Positions 17,706 to 26,331 of a DNA stretch of 64,000 nucleotides are shown here, piece by piece. This DNA comes from an uncultured Lachnospiraceae bacterium (GTDB taxonomy: Bacteria; Bacillota; Clostridia; Lachnospirales; Lachnospiraceae): the NCBI GenBank assembly GCA_949840805.1, contig CATKXR010000019.1, positions 1-64,000 on the forward strand, in the 5' to 3' direction. Made by a program: the position numbers and the translations under genes. The notes under the pieces are model-generated. The model worked only from the letters and a program-made list of their open reading frames with translations, ran no database searches and was not told where the DNA came from. Position 1 is the stretch's first letter; the number at the start of each line of letters is the position of its first letter.

Positions 17706-19900
17706 AGCTTTACCTCCAGCTTATACGGTTCGCCGATCTTTTCCTTTAAAAGGTCGCGAAGGGCAAAATTTGATTTCCGCAGAGTCAGGTTCGGATTGTA
17801 ATAGGGGTCCCCATTAGCCAGAATATCCGGCCAGCGGCGGGCAAAAACGGCAATCTCCCGATTAAACCTCGCCACCTTCTCTGGCGTATCCTCCAGGCCG
17901 CGGGACTTAGATTCATAGTGGTACATAAGCGCATAGGGCGCGTAAACCACCAAAAGCCCCATGGAACGTATCTTCATGCAATAATCGATATCATTGAACG
18001 CCACTGCCAGCTCTTCTGTAAATCCTCCTGCTTTCTCAAACACGGACTTTTTTGTCATCATACAGGCGGCAGTGACCGCGCTGTAATCCTGGGCGCACAT
18101 AGCCCTGTGGAAATAGCTGTTTTCCGCCTGGTGAAGCCCGATAAAGGTATGGCCTGCGATCCCGCCAAAGCCCACCACCACACCGGCATGCTGGATCGTA
18201 TCGTCCTGGTACAGAAGCCGGGCTCCTACAGCGCCTACATCCTCCCTCTGGCAGAATCCCAGCAGCTCCTCAAACAGCCTGGGTTCTATGATCTCCGTGT
18301 CATTATTCAGAAAAAGCAGATACTCTCCCTCTGCAAAAGAAGCTCCGAAATTGTTGATGGCAGAATAATTAAACTCCCTTTCCCACGTCACGATCCGGAC
18401 CTGCGGGAATTCTTCCTGAATGGCCTTATAATAAGAAAAGGTCTCCTGTTCCGTGCTGTTGTTTTCCACAATAACAAATTCCAGATTCTTGTATGAGGCG
18501 CGTTTTAATATGGAACGGACACACAGATCCAGATCTTTTGCATGGTCCTTATTGGGAATGATCACTGAGACCAAAGGTTCGCCTTTAATCTTGAAAAACG
18601 TGTGGTAAATCCCATAGTCCACTCCCTTTTCCACCTTCTGCACATCAATGCCGCACCTCTCATAATGAGCCATAATAGCCCTGGAACCTGCCTCAAAAGC
18701 ATATAGTTTACTCTCAGGATTGCTGGCTGTAGAACCCTGGTGGCAGCGCCAGTGGTAAAGAACCTTGGGAATATGCCAGATTCCCTTTGCCGCCTCTGTA
18801 CAGCGGAAAATAAAATCATAATCCTGAGCGCCGTCAAACTCCTGCTTAAAGCCCCCGGCCCGCTCCAACAGCTCCCGCTTTACCGTGAGCAGATGACAGA
18901 TATAATTGACACTGGTCAGCAGATCCGGATTAAAATCCGGCTTGAAATGGGGATCAAACAAAGCTCCTCCATCCATGTCCAGCTTGTCCTCGTCCGAGTA
19001 GAAAAGATCACACTCCGGATGGGCGTTGACTGCCGCCGCCACCTCATAGAGCGCGTGCTCCGGAAGCGTATCATCATGGTCTGCCAGAATGATGTATTCT
19101 CCCCCTGCCATTTCTATGGCAGCGTTGGTATTGCCGGCAATTCCCCGGTTCCCGCCCAGATTCACATAGCGGAAACGGCTGTCCTGCTTTGCATACCATT
19201 CCATAACCCGCCTCACCCTGTCCCCTTCGCCTTTCGGGCTTCCATCCGCCACACAAACCTCCCAGTTTCCATAGGTCTGGGCCAAAATGGAATCCATCAT
19301 TTCCCGGAGATATTTTTCCGGCGTCTTGTAGGCAGGGATCACAATAGAAAAAAGAGGAGAACAGGGAAACTTCTCCTGCCTTTGCCGTCTCAGCTCCTCC
19401 TCATCCGGCTTTGTCAGATCATACCATTCCTTATAATCATAATCATTGTCCAATCCCTGAAGTTTATGCTTGGATTTTAAAAACAGTGCCTTTAATCCAT
19501 GTTTTTTCCCAAATTCCACGGCCACCCGCACGGTTTCCATATTCATCAGGTCATGGATTTTTTCCAGACGTTTGTGTGCTACGCTGGAACGCTTTTCTAT
19601 CAGCTTTTCATTATATTTGATCCTGGCAACCTTGCCGTCACACTTTATCAGCAGCCAATAGCTCCGTCCCCGCTCATAGGGGAACTGAATATCAAACCCA
19701 AAATCCCGGTCGTAAACTTTCTTATAATAAATCTGGCTCACATCATCCCTGCGGGTAGAAACATGGCGGAACTTTACAGGCTTTTTTCCCTCATCCAGCA
19801 CCCTAAACGCCGCCCTGGACTCAGGTTTTTTCCCGATCACCCATCCGTTAAGGGTTATGGAATTTTCCCGGATTCTCACTACATCAATTTTATATTTCAT
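17702..19900 (-). CDS. Two-domain GT2 glycosyltransferase
   Basis: 732 residues. An N-terminal region of about 180 residues with no recognised domain (KYKIDVVRIRENSITLNGWVIG in pieces) precedes two GT-A domains. The first starts at FSIVIPAYKTPEKYL and has ILADHDD; the second starts at VSVIIPNKDHAKDL and has LFLNNDTE. Tandem GT2 enzymes of this kind usually build the backbone repeat of O-antigen-like glycans by adding two sugars. The ATG overlaps the stop of the upstream gene (ATGA) and its own stop overlaps the next start, so it is firmly within the operon. Confidence 0.88.
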   Translation of the reverse strand: MKYKIDVVRIRENSITLNGWVIGKKPESRAAFRVLDEGKKPVKFRHVSTRRDDVSQIYYKKVYDRDFGFDIQFPYERGRSYWLLIKCDGKVARIKYNEKLIEKRSSVAHKRLEKIHDLMNMETVRVAVEFGKKHGLKALFLKSKHKLQGLDNDYDYKEWYDLTKPDEEELRRQRQEKFPCSPLFSIVIPAYKTPEKYLREMMDSILAQTYGNWEVCVADGSPKGEGDRVRRVMEWYAKQDSRFRYVNLGGNRGIAGNTNAAIEMAGGEYIILADHDDTLPEHALYEVAAAVNAHPECDLFYSDEDKLDMDGGALFDPHFKPDFNPDLLTSVNYICHLLTVKRELLERAGGFKQEFDGAQDYDFIFRCTEAAKGIWHIPKVLYHWRCHQGSTASNPESKLYAFEAGSRAIMAHYERCGIDVQKVEKGVDYGIYHTFFKIKGEPLVSVIIPNKDHAKDLDLCVRSILKRASYKNLEFVIVENNSTEQETFSYYKAIQEEFPQVRIVTWEREFNYSAINNFGASFAEGEYLLFLNNDTEIIEPRLFEELLGFCQREDVGAVGARLLYQDDTIQHAGVVVGFGGIAGHTFIGLHQAENSYFHRAMCAQDYSAVTAACMMTKKSVFEKAGGFTEELAVAFNDIDYCMKIRSMGLLVVYAPYALMYHYESKSRGLEDTPEKVARFNREIAVFARRWPDILANGDPYYNPNLTLRKSNFALRDLLKEKIGEPYKLEVKL

Positions 19901-20892
19901 CTGTCTTCTGGTTCCTTTGCTGTAAAATCCGTAACTGCCGGACCTTGCTCCGGACCGTTACTAAAGTTCAAACGTTCTTCTTCAATGACAAGAGGCCGCT
20001 TCATCACTCTCTGGTTGATGGACAGCACATATTCCCCCACCATTCCGATAAAAAATATCTGCACGGAACCCAAAAACAGCATGCCAAGAAGCATAGGCGT
20101 CATCCCGGCGGGAAAACGATCCCACCAGATCAGTTTCATCACCAAATAGGCAAAGGCAACAATCATGCTTATGCCGCAGCTCACGGCTCCTACAAAGGTA
20201 GCCAGGCGCAGCCCGGCCTTTGTATAAGAAGTAACGCTCAGCATCGCCGCATCATACAGGCGGTAAAAATTATTATGGGTTTTCCCTGCCCGGCGCTTTG
20301 GCTGCTCATAGGGAATCTCTTTCCTCTTATATCCAAGTTCCGCCACAATTCCCCTTAAAAAAGGAGTCGGATCGTCCAGCTTGCGCAGAACCTCGATAAA
20401 TTCCCGGTCATAAAGCCCGGAGCCGGTAAAATGCTCGATCTGCTCCACATCTGACAGCTTCCTGATTATCTTATAATAGCAGCTCCGAAGCCAATACATA
20501 ACGGGATTCTCCTTACTGCTTGTTTTGATCCCGATAACGATCTTATACCCTTCCTCCCATGCTTTTACATACTCAGGGATTAATTCTACCGGATCCTGGA
20601 AGTCCGCCACCATGGCAATGACACAATCCCCAGTCACCTGCAAAAGGCCATGGTAAGGAGAATTGAACTGTCCGAAATTTCTTGCATTAAAAATCGCCTT
20701 TATTCTGGGATTCTCATTGCAAAGCCGCCGCAGGATGGGCCTGGTATTGTCCTGGGAATCGTTATCAATAAACACCAGTTCATAATCATATCCCGGCAGG
20801 TCTTTATCCAGGACTCCGATTACGGCCTGAGATATAGGCTCCACATTTTCTTCTTCGTTATAACAGGGTATCAGTATGCTTATTGTCTTCAT
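19897..20892 (-). CDS. Polyprenyl-phosphate glycosyltransferase (GtrB/DPM-like GT2)
   Basis: 331 residues: a GT2 domain (ILIPCYNEEENVEPI at 6-20, VFIDNDSQDNT, MVADFQDP) followed by two C-terminal membrane helices (about 233-256 and 266-290). This layout matches GtrB, ArnC and DPMS-like enzymes that make undecaprenyl-phosphate-hexose for glycan side-branch modification outside the cell. No GtrA-like flippase or GT-C partner is visible in the window, so a direct role in main-chain synthesis cannot be excluded. The start codon overlaps the previous stop by 4 bp with GGAGG in front. Confidence 0.88.
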   Translation of the reverse strand: MKTISILIPCYNEEENVEPISQAVIGVLDKDLPGYDYELVFIDNDSQDNTRPILRRLCNENPRIKAIFNARNFGQFNSPYHGLLQVTGDCVIAMVADFQDPVELIPEYVKAWEEGYKIVIGIKTSSKENPVMYWLRSCYYKIIRKLSDVEQIEHFTGSGLYDREFIEVLRKLDDPTPFLRGIVAELGYKRKEIPYEQPKRRAGKTHNNFYRLYDAAMLSVTSYTKAGLRLATFVGAVSCGISMIVAFAYLVMKLIWWDRFPAGMTPMLLGMLFLGSVQIFFIGMVGEYVLSINQRVMKRPLVIEEERLNFSNGPEQGPAVTDFTAKEPEDR

Positions 20893-21860
20893 CCCAACCT
20901 CCGCGCCGCAAAATCCATGGATTTTGTGTCCTCATCCAGCATTTTCCTGATTCCAAGGGAAAATGTTATGTTTTCCTCCCATGTTCCGTCTGTCAGGTCT
21001 TTTAGTGTCTCTATTGTCGGACAAACGGACAGCGCCCCTTCTTTTGCCTGCACAAAACTTCCATACTGAAGCTGCCCTTTCCCACCGCACAGCTCATGAA
21101 TCTCCTCTACAAAGGAACGTAGCTGCCTGGTATCCGTACTGGCAATATTGACCACATGCATCTGGCCCGCCCTGGTATCGCTGTGGCCATAAAGCTCAAC
21201 AACAGCACGGGCTGCATCTGATATTTCCATAAAATTCCATCTGTGCATGCAGGCGCTTAAGGACACCGTCCTGCCCATGGGCAACTCTCTTGTCAGTGTG
21301 GAAATGATTGACCAGGGATGATCCCCTTTCCCATACACGCTGAAAAAGCGCAAATGATAGTAAACCATGCCCCACTGTCTGCAAAGCGCAGCCGCCTGAC
21401 GGTAAAATTCCAGCTTTGCCTTTCCATATTCATTGACCGGGTGGCATTCCATATTCTCCGACATGACGCCGTCCTCTGTAATTCCGTATTCCACACGGGA
21501 TCCCGCATCCATAAAAATCCGGCATCCCAGGCGTCTGGCTGCTTTTAAACATTCCAGGGATCCCGCAATATTTTCCTCCTGCACGGTTCTTGAATCGATC
21601 TCCTCCCGGTTCACGCCGCCCCACGCGAAATGCAAAAAGGCGTCTGCTGCCCCCACCCCGTCCAGGACAGGCACGGCATCCTTCAGAGTCCCATACATAA
21701 TATGAATATTTTTATGCCTGGGAAGCCGGTCCTTCTGAGCGGAAGACTCTCTTACCAAAACATAGACTTCTGCACCCTTCTCCAGAAACAGGCCGGCCAC
21801 ATGGCTGCCGATAAAACCCGTAGCCCCGGTCATCACGATCTTTCTGCCTGCAAGCTCCAT
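20889..21860 (-). CDS. NAD(P)-dependent sugar epimerase/reductase (extended SDR, copy 2)
   Basis: 323 residues. The Rossmann motif GATGFIGSH and the catalytic YGKAK (in NEYGKAK) are present, with the Ser of AGSRVEYG in the usual position. It most resembles NDP-4-keto-6-deoxyhexose reductases of the CDP-abequose synthase (RfbJ) type, but the substrate is not certain. It is clearly related to the SDR at 23031-23966 (shared EYGKAK, GDHPW, WNF and TRQLR/TRRLR segments), so the pair arose by duplication. I chose the ATG at 21858-21860, 8 nt after GGAGG, over an in-frame TTG five codons upstream. Confidence 0.85.
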   Translation of the reverse strand: MELAGRKIVMTGATGFIGSHVAGLFLEKGAEVYVLVRESSAQKDRLPRHKNIHIMYGTLKDAVPVLDGVGAADAFLHFAWGGVNREEIDSRTVQEENIAGSLECLKAARRLGCRIFMDAGSRVEYGITEDGVMSENMECHPVNEYGKAKLEFYRQAAALCRQWGMVYYHLRFFSVYGKGDHPWSIISTLTRELPMGRTVSLSACMHRWNFMEISDAARAVVELYGHSDTRAGQMHVVNIASTDTRQLRSFVEEIHELCGGKGQLQYGSFVQAKEGALSVCPTIETLKDLTDGTWEENITFSLGIRKMLDEDTKSMDFAARRLG

Positions 21861-21895
21861 TCCATATTCCTCCAAAATTTCCTTCGTATTCTTCC

Positions 21896-23071
21896 TTACA
21901 GCCTTTCCACATGGCTGGTCCGCACGGTTAATATCCGAACTTCTTCACCAAACCGTTTGCGGATAATCCCGGCAATTTCGTCCGAATACCCGGGCGCCAC
22001 GATCAAAACCGCATCCACCGGCTCCTGGAAAAAATGCTCCGGGGCCACAATCAGCAGATGAGACGCCGGGGCATATCTCCCTTGCTTAAAAGGAGCTGAA
22101 TCAATCATGTAGCGGGCTGCTGCCCTCAGCCTGGTCGTAGCCGCAAGAGTAAAGCCCTGATGGCCGGCTCCCCATACAGCCAGTGTCTCTCCTTTTTCTT
22201 TCAGAACTTCCAAAAGCTCATCAATCTCCTGATTGATGACCCGGTATCCTTCTGTCAAAGAATCAAAAGAAATCATTTTTTCTGATAATTCTTCTGCATC
22301 CGTCGGCCATACTGCCTTTTTTCTCACCACTGCCTCTATGGTATCCCGGTTTATGATCCTTTCTTCCAATACCGCAAAACCGTTATTCTCCAACAGACCT
22401 TTTAAAGTCTCAAGAGAATAGCAGGCAATATGGTCACAAAGAAGCTCATAATAACTTCCCTGTTCCAGTATATACTCCAAGGCAGGAACCGTCACAAGCC
22501 CCATCCCGTTCTCTGACAGGTTGCGCCAGATAGCCTGAAGCATTACATCCGGCTCCGGCTGGTGTTCCAGAAAATTAAAAGATAAGAACACATCAAAAGG
22601 CTCTTCCCCATCCCCAAACCTCTGGTCAGGCCTGTCAGGGAATTCCTCCCACACAAAGAGCCCTGCCTTTCTCGCCTCCCTGGCCAGTTCCGGTTGATGC
22701 TCCATTCCATATGCTTTAACAGGAAATTCCGCCAGAACCTGCAGAAACTCTCCCCTGCCGCAGCCCACCTCCAAAAAACGCCTGCCCTCCAGATGGTACG
22801 TGTCAATCAAATGCCTGTACTCACGGCGGCGCAGTTCCGTCATGGTCGTGGAATAACCTCCTGCCCGGATAACATCCTTGTAATAAGAAACCGGCTCACA
22901 GTCAAGCTGTACCAGACCGCAATGGCTGCACTGGTACAATCCGAGTTCGATTCCTTTGTCCTTTTTACATCCTTCTTTATCTGGGATATCCTGGGCAGAT
23001 GCCGGGGCATTCACCAGCTTAAATACAGGCTTATCCGGAAGCTGCTTTTTGCATACAATGCAAGATTTCAT
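21896..23071 (-). CDS. C-methyltransferase-like SAM enzyme of nucleotide-sugar type
   Basis: 391 residues in three parts: an N-terminal zinc-binding segment with CxxC pairs (CIVC near residue 4, CSHC near 50), a SAM-binding Rossmann domain (FLEVGCGRGEFLQVL near 100), and a C-terminal domain with VWGAGHQGF, as in the Methyltransf_13/Methyltransf_14 family. That family includes sugar C-3 methyltransferases acting on NDP-4-keto sugars (TylC3, NovU). The start is ATG 23069-23071, behind GGAGGG; a TTG-type start at 23086 would add five residues and lacks a site. It overlaps the end of the upstream SDR gene by 41 bp. Confidence 0.85.
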   Translation of the reverse strand: MKSCIVCKKQLPDKPVFKLVNAPASAQDIPDKEGCKKDKGIELGLYQCSHCGLVQLDCEPVSYYKDVIRAGGYSTTMTELRRREYRHLIDTYHLEGRRFLEVGCGRGEFLQVLAEFPVKAYGMEHQPELAREARKAGLFVWEEFPDRPDQRFGDGEEPFDVFLSFNFLEHQPEPDVMLQAIWRNLSENGMGLVTVPALEYILEQGSYYELLCDHIACYSLETLKGLLENNGFAVLEERIINRDTIEAVVRKKAVWPTDAEELSEKMISFDSLTEGYRVINQEIDELLEVLKEKGETLAVWGAGHQGFTLAATTRLRAAARYMIDSAPFKQGRYAPASHLLIVAPEHFFQEPVDAVLIVAPGYSDEIAGIIRKRFGEEVRILTVRTSHVERL

Positions 23072-23966
23072 AAATTCCCTCCACAAATGGTATTTTCGGC
23101 TCCCAGCCGGTCATCATATGAATCTTCGTAATATCCGGAAGCAGGTTTGCCTGCCCTTCTGCATTCTGAGGCCTTACCCCATAAACGTAACTTCCCTGGC
23201 AGCCGCACAGCCTGTACATCTCCTCCACAAATTCCCGCAGCCTGCGCGTATCATAACTGGCTATATTATAAGTTCCCGGTTTTCCTCTTTCCAGCAGGCA
23301 GACAAGAGCTGAAGCCGCATCCTCAATATAAAGGAAATTCCACCACTGGGTACATGCCCCCAGCTCTATGGTTCCTCCCTCATTCCATGTCCTGAGACAA
23401 GACTGGACCAGAGTCCACGGATGGTCCCCCGGACCATATGCGCTGAAAATCCTCCCATGGATATAATCTATGGAAATCTCCCTGCAAAGCTCCCTGGCCG
23501 AAGCCGCAAAAGCAACCTTTGCTTTCCCATATTCCGACACCGGCCTGCAGGGCGTATCCTCGGTGATTGTTTCATGACAGATGCCATACTCCGCCTGGGA
23601 ACCGGTAAAAAGGAACCGCCTGCAGCCTGCTTCCGCCGCCGCCCTTACTGCTTTTAAAGAGTTTTCCACATTAGACTGCTGTACATCCCGCAAAACACGG
23701 TTATCGCTGCCTGAACCTTCCCATGAGGTATGGAGCCAGGCATCTGGCGAAAAATCCTTCAGGCTCCCGATCTCCTGGATCCGCTGCATATCCAGCTCCT
23801 CCAGCCGGACCATAGAGCGAAATTCCTCCGGCACATGGCTCCACAGATTTCCAAGCCGCCTGCTTCCCGGCCGGACTACCGCGCACACCTGATGTCCGCG
23901 ATACAAAAGTTGTCTTATGGCCGCCGCGCCGATAAAGCTGGTGGCTCCCGTCACCACTACATTCAT
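23031..23966 (-). CDS. NAD(P)-dependent sugar epimerase/reductase (extended SDR, copy 1)
   Basis: 311 residues with GATSFIGAA near the N-terminus, SQAEYGI as the serine motif and SEYGKAK as the catalytic Tyr/Lys motif. Like copy 2 it falls near CDP-abequose synthase-type reductases. Duplication of this enzyme around a methyltransferase suggests two successive keto-group reductions or two different keto sugars. ATG follows AAGGGAG and lies 44 bp after the ThDP-enzyme gene. Confidence 0.85.
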   Translation of the reverse strand: MNVVVTGATSFIGAAAIRQLLYRGHQVCAVVRPGSRRLGNLWSHVPEEFRSMVRLEELDMQRIQEIGSLKDFSPDAWLHTSWEGSGSDNRVLRDVQQSNVENSLKAVRAAAEAGCRRFLFTGSQAEYGICHETITEDTPCRPVSEYGKAKVAFAASARELCREISIDYIHGRIFSAYGPGDHPWTLVQSCLRTWNEGGTIELGACTQWWNFLYIEDAASALVCLLERGKPGTYNIASYDTRRLREFVEEMYRLCGCQGSYVYGVRPQNAEGQANLLPDITKIHMMTGWEPKIPFVEGIYEILHCMQKAASG

Positions 23967-24010
23967 TCTGCCACTCCCTTTCCGTCCAAAGGCTGCCGCC
24001 TCTCCCCGTC

Positions 24011-26050
24011 TTACTTTAACCGGGGAATAATCATCATGGCATCCATCTCCTCCTCCGGCAAAAACGGAGATAATTCCTCTAAAGGCGGGGACACCATAGT
24101 TCCGTCAGGCAGACGCTTTGCCGAGGACTTTGGCTCAAAATTCTGGTCTATGGTCACGAATGCCTCGCAGATAGCCGGCCCTGTAAGCGCCAACGTCTTC
24201 TCCACGGCATCTGCCAGCTCCTCATTGTGGCAGGCTGCCGTATAAGGAATCCCGTATGCGCATGCCAGTTTTTTCATGTCAGGAAAACTTAAATCATGGC
24301 TGTCTATACCGATTCCCACCAAAGGCTCCTGAAACAGGTTCCTCTGAGTCTGCCGGATGGAATGATACCCTCCGTTATTGATCAGAAAGATCTTTATGGG
24401 CATCTTATGATGGACGATAGTCTGCAGTTCCTGAAGGTTCATCTGGATGCTCCCGTCTCCCGTAAGCAGGATGATCTCTTCCTTTGCGGCCGCCCAGGCC
24501 CCGATGGCAGCAGGCAGGTCATATCCCATAGACGCGATGGCCGAATTGCTGATAAAACGCTGCCCTTTTTTGATAATGTAGGAGTGGCCCCCTGCCACAC
24601 AGGCCGAACCGTTGCCGACCACTGTGATCTGCCCCTCCTTCAGCCTGCTGCTCAGTTCCTTTACAAATCCATAAACATTGGCCGGCTTTTCCCCATCCGG
24701 CGCTAAATGGCCGGGCCGGATCACCGGATATTTTTCCTTCCACATCCGGCAGGTCTCGCTCCAGCTCATTCCGGGAAGCCCCTGGCCGCCGCCAAATATC
24801 GGCTTTTCGTCTTTACATTCCTCATCCAGGACTGTAAGCATTGTCTCCAGCAAATCCTTTGCGTCTGCATGGACTCTCATATCTGCATGGACGCTGGGTT
24901 TCTTTAATTCTTCCTCATCCACATCACAGAAGATCACATAAGCCGCCCTTGCCCATGTCTCATAATTATACCCTACCTGCCGGATACTCAAACGACTTCC
25001 TACGGAAAATACAAGATCACTGTTCTGGACGGCAAAATTCCCCGGCCGGTCTCCCATATTTCCTGCACGTCCTACATATAAAGGATGTTCGTCCCAAATA
25101 CAATCCTGGCTGTTCCACCCTGTCACCACCGGAATCCCAAGCCGCTCCGCCACTTCTATAAACGCCTTATGGGCGCCTGCGATCCGGATTCCGTTTCCGG
25201 CATTTAACACGGGCCTCTGTGCATGACGGATTTTTTCAAGGATAGCCCTCACCGTCTCTTCCTTCACCTTAGGCGGAAGCACCTGACGATGCTCCCCTTT
25301 TCCCGCATGATCCTCCAAAATCGCATAAGGAGGCTCTTCCACGGTCAGGGGCATTTCCCCCCGGCTTCCGGCCAGAACCGCCGCCTTCAGGCTGTCTTTG
25401 GGGCTTCCGGCCACCACCGGCGTGCCGGAAGTATGGTCGATCCCCACGGCATGCATGGCCCAGCCGCTTCCTCCGCTCTCATAGTCTGCAGCGTCAAAGC
25501 CTGCCAATTGTTCCGTATCCACATAAGCCCCCTGCACGTCCAGAGGGATATCAAGCCAGCATGGGCCTGGCCTGCCCGAATACGCCAGATACATTGCTTT
25601 TTCCAGGCAATACCGGATCCGAAGCGGATCCACCACCATCTCGCTGTATTTTGTCATGCATCCGATTGCCTTCACAATATCAAACTCCTGGTCTCCCATG
25701 GCGCGGATCCCCACTCCTGACCACCGGGCCGTGGTGTCATACCGCACCTGGCCCGACAGGACCAGCATGGGGATGGAATCCAGCCATCCTCCCACTACAC
25801 CGGTGATCGCGTTAGTTCCTCCTGGTCCGGTGGTCACGCACAAAACACCGATCTTATTGTAGATGCGGGCATAGGCCTCTGCCGCCATGGCACATGCCTG
25901 CTCATGGTGCTGATATAGGCAGGACAGGGCCGGATGGTGGCCTAATGCATCATTTAAGTGCATGGCCCCGCCTCCTGTCACCGTAAATACCTGGCAGATC
26001 TCCGCCTCCACCAGCTTTTGTGCAATATAATCCGACACTTTTATTTTCAT
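24011..26050 (-). CDS. Thiamine-diphosphate enzyme, acetolactate synthase-like
   Basis: 679 residues with the three-domain ThDP decarboxylase layout: Pyr domain with catalytic E50 in QHHEQ, a central domain, and a PP domain with GDGSIQMN...INNGG binding the cofactor. It is about 100 residues longer than IlvB because of an insertion of roughly 80 residues after the first domain. No IlvN regulatory subunit follows, and the gene opens a glycan operon with SDRs and a C-methyltransferase. YerE, which adds an acetyl unit to a CDP-keto-deoxyhexose in yersiniose synthesis, is the closest functional precedent. The start is ATG 26048-26050 with AAAGGAG; an upstream in-frame start at 26203 would add 51 improbable residues. 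Confidence 0.85.
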   Translation of the reverse strand: MKIKVSDYIAQKLVEAEICQVFTVTGGGAMHLNDALGHHPALSCLYQHHEQACAMAAEAYARIYNKIGVLCVTTGPGGTNAITGVVGGWLDSIPMLVLSGQVRYDTTARWSGVGIRAMGDQEFDIVKAIGCMTKYSEMVVDPLRIRYCLEKAMYLAYSGRPGPCWLDIPLDVQGAYVDTEQLAGFDAADYESGGSGWAMHAVGIDHTSGTPVVAGSPKDSLKAAVLAGSRGEMPLTVEEPPYAILEDHAGKGEHRQVLPPKVKEETVRAILEKIRHAQRPVLNAGNGIRIAGAHKAFIEVAERLGIPVVTGWNSQDCIWDEHPLYVGRAGNMGDRPGNFAVQNSDLVFSVGSRLSIRQVGYNYETWARAAYVIFCDVDEEELKKPSVHADMRVHADAKDLLETMLTVLDEECKDEKPIFGGGQGLPGMSWSETCRMWKEKYPVIRPGHLAPDGEKPANVYGFVKELSSRLKEGQITVVGNGSACVAGGHSYIIKKGQRFISNSAIASMGYDLPAAIGAWAAAKEEIILLTGDGSIQMNLQELQTIVHHKMPIKIFLINNGGYHSIRQTQRNLFQEPLVGIGIDSHDLSFPDMKKLACAYGIPYTAACHNEELADAVEKTLALTGPAICEAFVTIDQNFEPKSSAKRLPDGTMVSPPLEELSPFLPEEEMDAMMIIPRLK

Positions 26051-26213
26051 AATGGAAACTCCTTTCGTTCCCGGAAGGGAGGTTTTCTTTCGATTATAGC
26101 ATATCCTGGAAAAAAATCCTACTCCCCAAAATCTTACGCTTTCCATTATACCATGTCTCCGTATCCGTACCCCTCCCCCGCCACCTGCTTCCATCTCTGC
26201 CATTAACCTTCAC

Positions 26214-26242
26214 TTTTCAAATCAAAAAAGATCGTCTATAAT
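26214..26242 (+). promoter_or_regulatory. Promoter of the cell-wall-binding protein gene
   Basis: TTTTCA (26214-26219), 17-bp spacer, perfect TATAAT (26237-26242), about 90 bp upstream of the ATG at 26332. Confidence 0.55.
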
Positions 26243-26331
26243 CGCAGAGTAATGCAAATACGGATTTTCGGCCACCAACCAACACGGGGACAGACAAGTC
26301 CCGACACACAAAAAAGGAGAGTATTGAATCT

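Noticed and set aside
24011-26050. Reading the ThDP gene as ilvB of branched-chain amino acid synthesis
   Set aside because: No ilvN, ilvC or ilvD neighbour, about 100 extra residues, and location in a glycan operon argue against it.
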